Source of the DNA: Neoarius graeffei
Lineage: Eukaryota; Chordata; Actinopteri; Siluriformes; Ariidae
NCBI RefSeq assembly: GCF_027579695.1
Contig: NC_083572.1
Location: 19,609,421 to 19,673,420, forward strand
Length of the DNA stretch: 64,000 nt
Reading direction: 5' to 3'
Below are positions 42,834 through 53,100 of this stretch, one piece after another (the first letter of the stretch is position 1; each line of letters begins with the position of its first letter). Made by a program: the position numbers and the translations under genes. Under the pieces are notes generated by a model. It saw only the letters and a list, made by a program, of their open reading frames with translations, had not been told where the DNA came from and made no database searches.

Positions 42834-43871
42834 CTCATAGTCGATGTCCCTGACTCACCGTGTGACCTCAAAGGACCCTTGCCACTTGGCGATTAACTTA
42901 GAGCTCAGCATGGGTAATAATATGAGCACTTTGTCTCCCGGCGTGAACTCTTTAAGGTGTGTGCCCCTGTCATACAGCCGGATTTGACATTCTTGTGCCT
43001 GCCACAAATTCTCCTGGGTTAGGTGCATGAGGGTGTGAAGTTTTCTGCACAGGTCAAGAATATATTGAATTTCATTTTTGTTAGGCGAAGGCCCCTCTGC
43101 CCAGTTTTCTCATAGCACGTCCAAAATGCCATACGGCTTATGCCCATATAATAATTCAAATGGAGAAAACCCTGTGGAGGCTTGCGGGACCTCTCATACT
43201 GCAAATAACAGGGGCTTGAGCCACTTATCCCAATTACGTGCATCTTCACTTATGAATTTCCGGATTATGTTTTTGAGGGTTTGGTTAAAATGCTCCACTA
43301 AGCCATCCGTTTGTGGGTGATAGACACTGGTGCGGATAGACTTAATACCCAGTAACCCATACAGCTCGCACAGTGTGCATGACATAAATGTAGTGCCTTG
43401 GTCTGTCAGGATTTCTTTCGGAATCCTGACCCGGGAGATAATACAGAAGAGTGCTTCCGCAATACTGCATGCTGAGATATTGCAGAGAGGCACTGCTTCC
43501 GGATATTGCACTGCATAGTCCACCAGAACTAAAATAAAGTGATATCCTCGTGCTGACTGATTTAATGGCCCGACGAGATCCATCCTAATTTATTCAAACG
43601 GGGTCTCAATTAGAGGGAGAGGGCACAAAGGTGGTTTTGGAGTAGCCGTGGGATTTACTAATTGGCATTCACGGCACACTGCACACCACCGACGGACATC
43701 CTTGCGAATCCCTGGCCAATAGAACCGGGCCATTATTTGGGCTAGTGTTTTATCTTGCCCTAAGTGTCTAACCATGGGATTAAAGTGAACCGCATGGAAT
43801 ACGAGTTCCCTATGGCTCTTTGGGACTAATAATTGGGTTATTTGTTCACCAGTTTGAGTGTCCTGTGTCAC
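42834..43871 (-). pseudogene. Integrase, Gmr1-like copy 2
   Basis: Follows a TGA at 43872-43874. Zinc domain: HLGQDKTLAQIMARFYWPGI and CAVCRECQ. After a TAA near 43590 comes the core: MDLVGPLNQSARGYHF, ILTDQGTTFMS and HPQTDGLVEHFNQTLK, giving D, D and E. The C-terminal part to about 42841 is in broken frames. The equivalent of the 27778 TGA is intact here (DYAVQYPEAVPL). Confidence 0.88.
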
Positions 43872-43874
43872 TCA

Positions 43875-45014
43875 GTACAATCTATCTTTAATAATAGCAA
43901 AATAAGGGAAGGCCGGTGTCGCACTTGGTTGAAGAGTTTGACCATTGATTACTCTCACTTGGTCAAACGCATGCTGCAGAGTCTCGTCTTGCAAGTGCTC
44001 TAATGGGAAATCCTCAAGGGAATCCCTGAGAGAGGGAGGGGCAGGCTGCTCCTCACTCTGATGTGGTGCTGACATAGACAGCTCTGTGACAGCTTCTCCA
44101 GTCAACGTCACACCGGGATCTTCCCATGACCTACTAGTGCAGGACCCACTACGTGTTAAATATTCCATCAGCTTTTTAAACCCTGGCCAATCAGTACCCA
44201 AAATCAACGAGTGGGTGAGATGAGGATTAACCGCCACCTTTATTCTATGCATTTGGCCCTGGAATAGAATATGGACAGACACTAAGGGATAATTGTGAAC
44301 ATCCCCGTGCACACACAACACTTTCACCGCTTGTGCTCTCCCCAATGCCTCACCTTGCACCAGGAGTTGGTGAATTGAGGTCTGATTACAACCAGAATCC
44401 ACCAAAGTGTGATATGTATCCCCTTGAACACTTACCAGTATGCAATACATTCTGGCCCAATCGGGGGCGGTCTCTGGCGCGTCATCGTCTTCTGCCCTCA
44501 GCCACTGCCGGCAGGCATCCCGGAGTTGTTGGCCAAATGCAAACAGTCGGCCGACCTCCTCCAGTATCAGCTTCCGGAACCGCTGGCGATGTTGTTCCGG
44601 GCAGCGGCCGACCCACTGCAAAATGGCCCTCTTGAGGTTGGAGTAGTTGAGCCGGCTGTCGGTAGGGAGCTGCTGCGCCTCGCCTGTCAGGAGTGGGAGG
44701 AAGTGAGCCATGCGCTGCTTGATTGGCCACCCCCACGCTTGGGCTGCTTGCTCAAAGAGAGTGATGAAGGCTTCGGGCTCGTCATGCGGGCCCATCTTCG
44801 TGAGGGTGACATGAGGGGAGTCCATGGTGGTAATGTTGGATGCCCCTGCCGATGCCAGCAAATGCCAGAATGCCTGGCGATCTTCCCGCTGGGCCAGCAT
44901 CAAAGCTTCAAAGCGTTGTTCTTGGTCCTTCTGGAGGGCAGTCAGCACTTGATGCTGGTTCTGCTGGGCAGCAGCGAGGGCATGGACAAGCTCCATAATT
45001 GGGGAGGACTCCAT
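43875..45014 (-). pseudogene. Gag-protease with internal deletion, Gmr1-like copy 2
   Basis: ATG at 45014 gives MESSPIMELVHALAAAQQ, matching copy 1. Gag runs through HVTLTKMGPHDEPEAFITLF to the SCAN-like part LEEVGRLFAFGQQLRDAC and RQWLRAE. It then jumps in frame to DWARMYCILVSVQGDTYHTLVDSG, the protease. The second half of the SCAN-like region, the proline-rich stretch and the CCHC knuckle are therefore missing. The frame stays open for 380 codons across the join. The upstream extension to 45119 is LTR and leader, not gene. Confidence 0.88.
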
Positions 45015-45058
45015 GGGGTGGTTCCCTTCCGTACTTGCGTCCCAAGTTTTGGCACCAC

Positions 45059-45247
45059 TATAGCGAATCCCTGATGTGGGTGGAGTACAGAAGCACGGCA
45101 GGCGAGAACTGAAGTTCATGCAAACTTTTATTTTTAAAGATATATATAGCCTTTCAGCTCACTCACTCCCACACGCGCGCACACATGCATTCTGGTCAAG
45201 AGTCAGCTCTTCTCTGCTTTCCCCTTCCTTTTATGCTCCATCCCTGC

Positions 45248-45306
<59 letters not shown>

Positions 45307-45402
45307 ACTAATTGACACCAGGTATAATGACTTAGCCACTTACCTTCTCTGACCCCGCCCTCCATTCACAAACTACCGCTTGGCCATGCCCCCATTGCCA
45401 CA
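45059..45402 (-). repeat. 5' LTR of Gmr1-like copy 2
   Basis: Direct repeat of 40584-40898 with an expanded (AC)n tract at 45248-45308. The end abutting the primer-binding site reads TATAGC in place of TGTAGC, a G-to-A change. Confidence 0.9.
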
Positions 45403-46320
45403 AATGGCATTTCCTTTTCTTGGAGTGAGCCATTGTTGCCACCTTCCCTTTCTATTCTTCTTACTCTCCTTATGTCACTCTTTGCACTCTTCTTGTTTGT
45501 ACTGTTTGCATCCCTGGTATTTTTAAATCCATTGAGCATACAAATGATTCCCGATCTTCCATAGCCTAAATTGTATCCATAGCTGAATTGACAACCTCAC
45601 CTAAATGAGTATCCTTAATCAAAATATGTAGTCTGCTACACACCACAACAAATTATACAGATAACTGAACACTTTGGTAACATTACCATAAGCCTACAAC
45701 TTTACATAGCCAGCTACTCTGTGGAATAACACCCCAATTTGTGTGTAAGTTAGCTTATGTCATCGATCTGTTACAATTTTACCTCAGCTAGATTTCTGTT
45801 ACAGCAATGTTACATCTAGCAACAACTTCAGTTGACTGATTGGCGCTGCACTGAGCTTTCTCCTGCTAGCATTGGCCACAGTTTACAGCTACGGTTTGTT
45901 AGGTCAACCGCTATATCCCAATACAGTGTGACAAGCAATGTTATGTCATATACAACATCGCAAAATGTAGCTTACACATTTAAAGTCTAAATAACCTAGA
46001 TGACAAACAATGTCACTTAGGCCTACAAGAAAAGACTATGGTTCACCTGTCCAGTAGTGGATGAAGCAATCTGTCAAAGCTGAATGAATGACTTTCTAGC
46101 GTGCTGCTAAAAAGTTGTTCCTCAACTCCACCAATCAAAGTACTGGAAAGGCAATCACCAGAGGTGTTCTAGAACAGGGGTTCTCAACCTTTTCTGCTTT
46201 GAAGCCCACCTATTCATACTTGTACTGAATCGGGGCCCATTAAAAAAGATCCCAAATTATTTTGGCTCATCTATTTTACAACCCTGATTCCAAAAAAGTT
46301 GGGACAAAGTACAAATTGTA

Positions 46321-47925
46321 CAACCCCGATTCCAAAAAAGTTGGGACAAAGTACAAATTGTAAATAAAAATGGAATGCAATAATTTACAAATCTCAAAAA
46401 CTGATATTGTATTCACAATAGAACATAGACAACATATCAAATGTCGAAAGCGAGACATTTTGAAATTTCATGCCAAATATTGGCTCATTTGAAATTTCAT
46501 GACAGCAACACATCTCAAAAAAGTTGGGACAGGGGCAATAAGAGGCTGGAAAAGTTAAAGGTACAAAAAAGGAACAGCTGGAGGACCAAATTGCAACTCA
46601 TTAGGTCAATTGGCAATAGGTCATTAACATGACTGGGTATAAAAAGAGCATCTTGGAGTGGCAGCAGCTCTCAGAAGTAAAGATGGGAAGAGGATCACCA
46701 ATCCCCCTAATTCTGCGCCGACAAATAGTGGAGCAATATCAGAAAGGAGTTCGACAGTGTAAAATTGCAAAGAGTTTGAACATATCATCATCTACAGTGC
46801 ATATCATCATCAAAAGGTTCAGAGAATCTGGAAGAATCTCTGTGTGTATGGGTCAAGGCCAGAAAACCATACTGGGTGCCCGTGATCTTCGGGCCCTTAG
46901 ACGGCACTGCATCACATACAGGCATGCTTCTGTATTGGAAATCACAAAATGGGCTCAGGAATATTTCCAGAGAACATTATCTGTGAACACAATTCACCGT
47001 GCCATCCGCTGTTGCCAGCTAAAACTGTATAGTTCAAAGAAGAAGCCGTATCTAAAGATGATCCAGAAGCGCAGACGTCTTCTCTGGGCCAAGGCTCATT
47101 TAAAATGGACTGTGGCAAAGTGGAAAACTGTTCTGTGGTCAGACGAATCAAAATTTGAAGTTCTTTATGGAAATCAGGGACGCCGTGTCATTCGGACTAA
47201 AGAGGAGAAGGACAACCCAAGTTGTTATCAGTGCTCAGTTCAGAAGCCTGCATCTCTGATAGTATGGGGTTGCATTAGTGCGTGTGGCATGGGCAGCTTA
47301 CACATCTGGAAAGACACCATCAATGCTGAAAGGTATATCCAGGTTCTAGAGCAACATATGCTCCCATCCAGATGACGTCTCTTTCAGGGAAGACCTTGCA
47401 TTTTCCAACATGACAATGCCAAACCACATACTGCATCAATTACAGCATCATGGCTGCGTAGAAGAAGGGTCCGGGTACTGAACTGGCCAGCCTGCAGTCC
47501 AGATCTTTCACCCATAGAAAACATTTGGCGCATCATAAAATGGAAGATACGACAAAAAAGACCTAAGACAGTTGAGCAACTAGAATCCTACATTAGACAA
47601 GAATGGGTTAACATTCCTATCCCTAAACTTGAGCAACTTGTCTCCTCAGTCCCCAGACGTTTACAGACTGTTGTAAAGAGAAAAGGGGATGTCTCACAGT
47701 GGTAAACATGGCCTTGTCCCAACTTTTTTGAGATGTGTTGTTGACATGAAATTTAAAATCGCCTAATTTTTCTCTTTAAATGATACATTTTCTCAGTTTA
47801 AACATTTGATGTGTCATCTATGTTCTATTCTGAATAAAATATGGAATTTTGAAACTTCCACATCATTGCATTCCGTTTTTATTTACAATTCGTACTTTGT
47901 CCCAACTTTTTTGGAATCAGGGTTG
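46321..47925 (+). mobile_element. Tc1/mariner element (inner), nested in the outer copy's terminal repeat
   Basis: Starts CAACCCCGATTCC and ends ...GGAATCAGGGTTG, with long inverted repeats. The TA duplicated at 46319-46320 and 47926-47927 belongs to the ATTGTAAATAAA sequence of the outer copy's repeat, 42 bp from that element's end. Confidence 0.94.
46683..47705 (+). pseudogene. Tc1 transposase, one nonsense codon (inner element)
   Basis: Frame from MGRGSPIPLILRRQIVEQY to the end GDVSQW. N-terminal paired-type HTH: CKIAKSLNISSSTVHIIIK. Second HTH region: ARDLRALRRHC. DDE core: TVLWSDESKFEVLYGN (first D), CIFQHDNAKPHTA (second D) and CSPDLSPIENIWRIIKWKI (E). The only break is TGA at 47373-47375, where the outer copy has CGA, so one C-to-T change separates it from an open 340-residue gene. 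Tc1 transposases cut and paste at TA sites. The start could also be an upstream in-frame ATG at 46629. Confidence 0.93.
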
Positions 47926-48105
47926 TAAATAAAAACAGAATGCAATGATGTGGAAGTTTCAAAATTCCATATTTTATTCAGAATAGAACATAGATGACAT
48001 ATCAAATGTTTAAACTGAGAAAATGTATCATTTAAAGAGAAAAATTAGGCGATTTTAAATTTCATGTCAACAACACATCTCAAAAAAGTTGGGACAAGGC
48101 CATGT

Positions 48106-49121
48106 TTACCACTGTGAGACATCCCCTTTTCTCTTTACAACAGTCTGTAAATGTCTGGGGACTGAGGAGACAAGTTGCTCAAGTTTAGGGATAGGAATGT
48201 TAACCCATTGTCTAATGGAGGATTCTAGTTGCTCAACTGTCTTAGGTCTTTTTTGTCGTATCTTCCATTTTATGATGCACCAAATGTTTTCTATGGGTGA
48301 AAGATCCGGACTGCAGGCTGGCCAGTTCAGTACCCGGACCCCTCTTCTATGCAGCCATGATGCTGTAATTGATGCAGTATGTGGTTTGGCATTGTCATGT
48401 TGGAAAATGCAAGGTCTTCCCTGAAAGAGACATCGTCTGGATGGGAGCATATGTTGCTCTAGAACCTGGATATACCTTTCAGCATTGATGGTGTCTTTCC
48501 AGATGTGTAAGCTGCCCATGCCACACGCACTAATGCAACCCCATACTATCAGAGATGCAGGCTTCTGAACTGAGCACTGATAACAACTTGGGTCGTCCTT
48601 CTCCTCTTTAGTCCGAATGACACGGCGTCCCTGATTTCCATAAAGAACTTCAAATTTTGATTCGTCTGACCACAGAACAGTTTTCCACTTTGCCACAGTC
48701 CATTTTAAATGAGCCTTGGCCCAGAGAAGACGTCTGCGCTTCTGGATCACGTTTAGATACGGCTTCTTCTTTGAACTATAGAGTTTTAGCTGGCAACAGC
48801 GGATGGCACGGTGAATTGTGTTCACAGATAATGTTCTCTGGAAATATTCCTGAGCCCATTTTGTGATTTCCAATACAGAAGCATGTATGTGATGCAGTGC
48901 CGTCTAAAGGCCCAAAGATCACGGGCACCCAGTGTGGTTTTCTGGCCTTGACCCTTACGCACAGAGATTCTTCCAGATTCTCTGAATCTTTTGATGATAT
49001 TATGCACTGTAGATGATGATATGTTCAAACTCTTTGCAATTTTACACTGTTGAACTCCTTTCTGATATTGCTCCACTATTTGTCGGCGCAGAATTAGGGG
49101 GATTGGTGATCCTCTTCCCAT
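48106..49121 (-). pseudogene. Tc1 transposase (outer element), frameshifted
   Basis: Minus strand from ATG 49121. The same protein family as the inner copy, with HTH IAKSLNISSSTVHNIIKRF and DDE motifs VLWSDESKFEVLYG, FQHDNAKPHTAS and SPDLSPIENIWCI. A frameshift at about 48870-48900 separates HTH and catalytic parts, and a codon is missing at RQWVNIP. It is the older of the two, consistent with being the target of the inner one. Confidence 0.92.
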
Positions 49122-50344
49122 CTTTACTTCTGAGAGCCGCTGCCACTCCAAGATGCTCTTTTTATACCCAGTCATGTTAATGACCTATTTCCAATTGACC
49201 TAATGAGTTGCTATTTGGTCCTCCAGCTGTTCCTTTTTTGTACCTTTAACTTTTCCAGCCTCTTATTGCCCTGTCCCAACTTTTTTGAGATGTGTTGTTG
49301 TCATGAAATTTCAAATGAGCCAATATTTGGCATGAAATTTCAAAATGTCTCACTTTCGACATTTGATATGTTGCCTATGTTCTATTGTGAATACAGTATC
49401 AGTTTTTGAGATTTGTAAATTATTGCATTCCGTTTTTATTTACAATTTGTACTTTGTCCCAACTTTTTTGGAATTGGGGTTGTATTAGAATCTAATAATC
49501 TATTGTAAAGTGTATTAACAAAATGCAACATCATTCCGTGTTACAGATGGGAATTAAATCAATGCAATAAAAAATAATTTTTAGACTGTAGGTATTGTAT
49601 TTAAAACTGTATGGATGTGCCAGAAGCCAAACCATGTATGCAGGTCATTCTCCGTCAAAAGGGATTAATGATCCAAAAGTGGAGTCTGGTCCATTAACAC
49701 AAGAACTTATTGCCATGTTTGTGTACAGCAAACAAGCAAGTTATTAAAACCAAGAAGTACACTCAAAAGAAGTGGCTATAGAAACCACTCAATGGGATTA
49801 GATCTTTACACACTAACAAAGAAGGATTTTTCCCCATGAAAGAAAAATTTACTAGCTAACTTTGACATTAGTAGAATAAATTTGATCATGTTGTAGCTGT
49901 AACTACAAAGACAACAGTTATGCATACTATTAATTAACTTAATGTGAAGATAATTAACAGATAATCAACATATTTTAAGTTTTTTTAATATTGTGTATAT
50001 TTTTAGTCTTTTGTATTTGTAATTATTTGTATATATACACATGCATGACCCCACCAGCTCTGCTGATCAACTAATCATGTTTAAATAAAGTCATTTGTTC
50101 ATGAGTTAGAAAATGATCCATTCATTGAGTTCCCCGACATCTCAAACTACCTGGTGCTGCAGATATCGTTCTACATTGACACACAGATGAATCCTGGAAG
50201 AGCATGGAGGAGTACAGCTTTTTATATGTGGCTGGGTTAAAGCTCTGGGGATCAGGACACTGCAAGATAAATCCTGTATCATTTTTGCCCGGGCAAATAG
50301 GAGTTTCTGGGCTTTTTGTACGCGTCTTTGCGATGGTTGGTAGG

Positions 50345-50740
50345 TCAAGTCAAGTTTATTTCTATAGCGCTTTTAACAATAGACATTGTCGCAAAGCAGC
50401 TTTACAGAATTTGAATGACTTTAAGCATAAGCTAATTTTATCCCTAATCTATCCCCACTGAGCAAGCCTGTGGCAATGGTGGCAAGGAAAAACTCCCTCA
50501 GACAACATGAGGAAGAAACCTCGAGAGGAACCAGACTCAAAAGGGAACCCATCCTCATCTGGGTGATAACAGACAACATGATTATAACATTAACAGTTTT
50601 AACATGAAGTCAGTTTCGTTGATGTTATAACTCTTCACTGATGGAAACGTGAGTGCAAAACTGTTCATGACAACTGCAGTCCTAAAGTTAGCAAGTCAAC
50701 TGTAGTCCTCAGCTGTAAGAGCATTACTGTAAGTGTCCAG
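50345..50740 (-). mobile_element. L2-like LINE 3' UTR fragment
   Basis: Minus strand, matching the 3' UTR ends of LINE copies A and B (TTTATTTCTATAGCGCTTTTAAC, CATTGTCGCAAAGCAGC and the CTCGAGAGGAACCAGACTC block). Extremely 5'-truncated, no coding content. Confidence 0.9.
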
Positions 50741-51364
50741 AGTGGTAGGTGGTTGGACTCTACAAGTTTTAGTACTGGGTGTAAACAAACCACAGCTGCT
50801 CAATTCCCAATCCTCCCTGCTCTTGTCTTCCAGCAGGCATCACAGAACCATATAATTTACCCACAACGTATTTATTTATATCTCTCTCTCTCTCTGTGCG
50901 CGTGTGTGTGCATGCACGCGGGGATTAAATGTAGAGGAGGAATGTGACAAAAAGGCTTGTTCATCTTAATTTACCCACAAATGTATTTATTCTACTTGAA
51001 AAGTGTTTGGCAAACCAGCTACTGGATTTGGGACACAACGACATCCTGAACTATTTAGTATTTGGCTTCAAACTTGAAAAAAATTGCGGCCCACTAGATG
51101 GCGCTTCACAGCCCACTAACGGGCCACGGCCCAATGGTTGAGAAACACTGTTCTAGAACATCTCTGCTATCGGCCTAAGCTTGTCTTAATGTGATCCACA
51201 AAACACTACACAAAGCGTCTGCTGAATTCTGGTAAATGTTTTGGTCTGTTTTTTTTTTTCCTGGGTCTGTTGGTCATGGTTAAAAATAAGGGACAGCTCC
51301 TGCCAGGGACAGGCCACCAAAAATGGGGACTGTCCCCAGAAAACGAGGACGTCTGGTCACCATA

Positions 51365-52136
51365 GTTTTGTTTTGCTTGAAGAAAGCTAACCTCTGTCCC
51401 AGGATATTGGTGGGCTTCTACCGTTATACCACTGAGCACATACTCGTGAACTGCACCTCAGTACGGTATGGCAACTGCTCCATATTAGACCATAAAGCAA
51501 TCCAGCAGGTGGTGAAAATGGCCCAACAGATTACCGGCTCTCAGTTACCCTCCACTGAGAACATTTATTACAAGTGATGCTAAGGCAGGGCGAGTAACAT
51601 CATCAAGGATGCCACCCACCCTAGCCATGCACTTTTCTCCCTCATCCCATCTGGCAGACATTACAGGAGTCTCCGCTCCCTGACCAGCAGGCTCAGGAGG
51701 AGCTTCTTCCCTGAGGTGGTGACCATGCTGAACTCCACACCACCACTCTGCCAGCATCACTGCACTCATCCTGCACTACTCACACAGTACTTTAACATGC
51801 CATTTACACGAAACGGACCACTTACATTGTTGCACAGACTCACACTTTATTGTACATTTAAGTAACTGTACATGTGTGTTACATACTGCTAACTGTACAT
51901 ACAACCCTACGTACTCTCTAATCCTGTCCACCTTCCCTCTGTAAATGTGCATTTGAATAGTTACAAACTTGTATATTGTAACTCTCCACTGTGCATCACT
52001 GTGCTGCAGTACTTGGCACTTATCTGTAAATAATACTGTATTTTGCACTTCTGGTTAGATGCTAACTGCATTTCATTGTGCAGAGTACAGGTACAAAGCC
52101 AATGACAATAAAGTTGAGTCTAATCTAATATATGAA
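51365..52136 (+). pseudogene. C-terminal fragment and 3' UTR of a non-LTR retrotransposon
   Basis: Plus strand. Encodes LVGFYRYTTEHILVNC, VVKMAQQITGSQLPS and, in another frame, HALFSLIPSGRHYRSLRSL, a C-terminal pattern common in fish LINEs. The tail at 52090-52136 reads GACAATAAAGTTGAGTCTAATCTAAT. Clade not determined. The 3' UTR 51800-52136 is non-coding. Confidence 0.75.
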
Positions 52137-53089
52137 CATACATTAATATTAAATAACAATGTAGGGATTTGTACTTTATTTGTCAATACACATTTGTAGT
52201 ACCTTGTTGATTTAATGATTACTGTATTAAGACTATTTAACAAACAACGTAAAGCAATATTATCTCATTAAATAGAAGGTAAAATAAAATTTCATGAAAC
52301 AGTTTTAATTATAGAAAGACAAAGAAAAATTCGAATAAACTATTTTTGCTACACCGGATGTCATTTGATGAGCAGGAAGTGACCATTTAACCAGCTGACA
52401 AAAGCGGAAGTGCACCGTTAAAGTTTGTTCTCAGTCGCTGCTAATTTATTAAGTTTAATTTGAATTAATTCAAAACCCCTACAGATTTTTATTATTTTAT
52501 TTTATTTTTAATTGAAGTAATAGCAAACGTAGAAGAAAAATAACTAAACACGCTAATTCCAAATCAGGAAGTGTCAAAGACTAAACACAGTTACAAAAAA
52601 CACATAATAAAACATAATTAAAAAACACAAGTAACGTTTTTTTAAGGAAAGCGGGTACTATTGGAGGCTAATGCAAAATTGACAGTGTTATTCAAAAGAA
52701 TGTTTTATTTGTTATTAAAATTAGAATGTGCAAAAAGCAAAAGCTTCTTTTTAGAAACTAAAAATAATGAATGAATTTTTAATGTTCAGTAGTATTTATG
52801 TATAAATCATTCACATAGATAATTATACTGTTTATATATCTAAGATGTGACGTTTCAGTATCGACTGTCCAGCTCTGTATCGTTAAAGAGTAGTGACATA
52901 CGTGGCCACCAGAGGGCGATGTCTGCTCAAAGACATGTTTGTTTGTTTAATACAAACTCTGATTTTTAACTCATTAACACATTGTTTCTCAGTCCTGCTC
53001 CTGGAACTCCCCTATCCTTCAGTTCTTCTATCTATCCTTGCTCCAAACACACCTGAAGGTGTGCTCAGGTAAACAAATATACCACTGAT
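52137..53089. other. Unassigned AT-rich sequence
   Basis: No gene or recognisable repeat. Includes AT-rich homopolymer-like stretches (52480-52520). No frame over 60 codons with recognisable motifs. Confidence 0.55.
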
Positions 53090-53100
53090 GAGTTCAGTCA

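Larger units (their letters stand above)
40584..45402 (-). mobile_element. Gmr1-like Ty3/gypsy retrotransposon (copy 2)
   Basis: Minus-strand element with LTRs at 40584-40898 and 45059-45402, flanked by TATGG (40579-40583) and AATGG (45403-45407). It has the same gag, protease, integrase, RT, RNase H order as copy 1. It is older: many stops, a deletion in gag that removes the zinc knuckle, and a LINE 3' fragment inserted in RNase H. The primer-binding site at about 45040-45057 matches copy 1 in its first 11 bases. Confidence 0.93.
40352..45433 (-). pseudogene. hAT transposase N-terminal exon, split by Gmr1-like copy 2
   Basis: Minus strand. Starts MAHSKKRKCH at ATG 45433, is cut at 45403 by the Gmr1-like element and resumes at 40583 with NDNILKEFPFRCPSHDDAM. 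It continues with FTLCNSSFSVGSGGRTAMV, EHQQTKKHKSS and VITFFKR, ending near 40352. The cysteine pair with EH...KKH is a BED-like zinc finger found at the N-terminus of many fish hAT transposases, followed by the typical TxFF motif. Later exons are not found. Support comes from the frame joining across the insertion. Confidence 0.75.
46279..49482 (-). mobile_element. Tc1/mariner element (outer), interrupted in its terminal repeat
   Basis: Inserted at TA (46277-46278 and 49483-49484). Its left inverted repeat is present only as 46279-46320, then continues at 47926 after an inner Tc1 of the same family. The right terminal repeat near 49300-49482 is complete. Transposase is on the minus strand. 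Net length about 1.6 kb. Confidence 0.93.
46175..51150. mobile_element. hAT element with CAGGGGTTCTCAACC ends, containing Tc1 elements
   Basis: Ends are CAGGGGTTCTCAACCTTT at 46175-46192 and GGTTGAGAAACACTG at 51136-51150. They are flanked by a perfect 8-base duplication TTCTAGAA (46167-46174 and 51151-51158). After removing the Tc1 pair (46279-49482) about 1.8 kb remains. No transposase was recognised in it; 49485-50340 is AT-rich and without a gene, 50345-50740 is an L2 3' end. It is a non-autonomous element. Confidence 0.88.
39424..51364 (-). mobile_element. Putative hAT element with GGTGACCAGA ends, heavily invaded
   Basis: Left end TAAGGTGACCAGA (39424) and right end TCTGGTCACCATA (51352-51364) are inverted. 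They resemble the TAGGGTGACCAGA ends of the confirmed hAT at 55562-57318. Inside is a minus-strand hAT-type transposase first exon split by the Gmr1-like copy 2. Flanking 8-base sequences (CCCAGGGA and GTTTTGTT) do not match, so the two ends may come from different copies. Sequence 40020-40350 and 45440-46160 within it holds no other gene. Confidence 0.5.
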
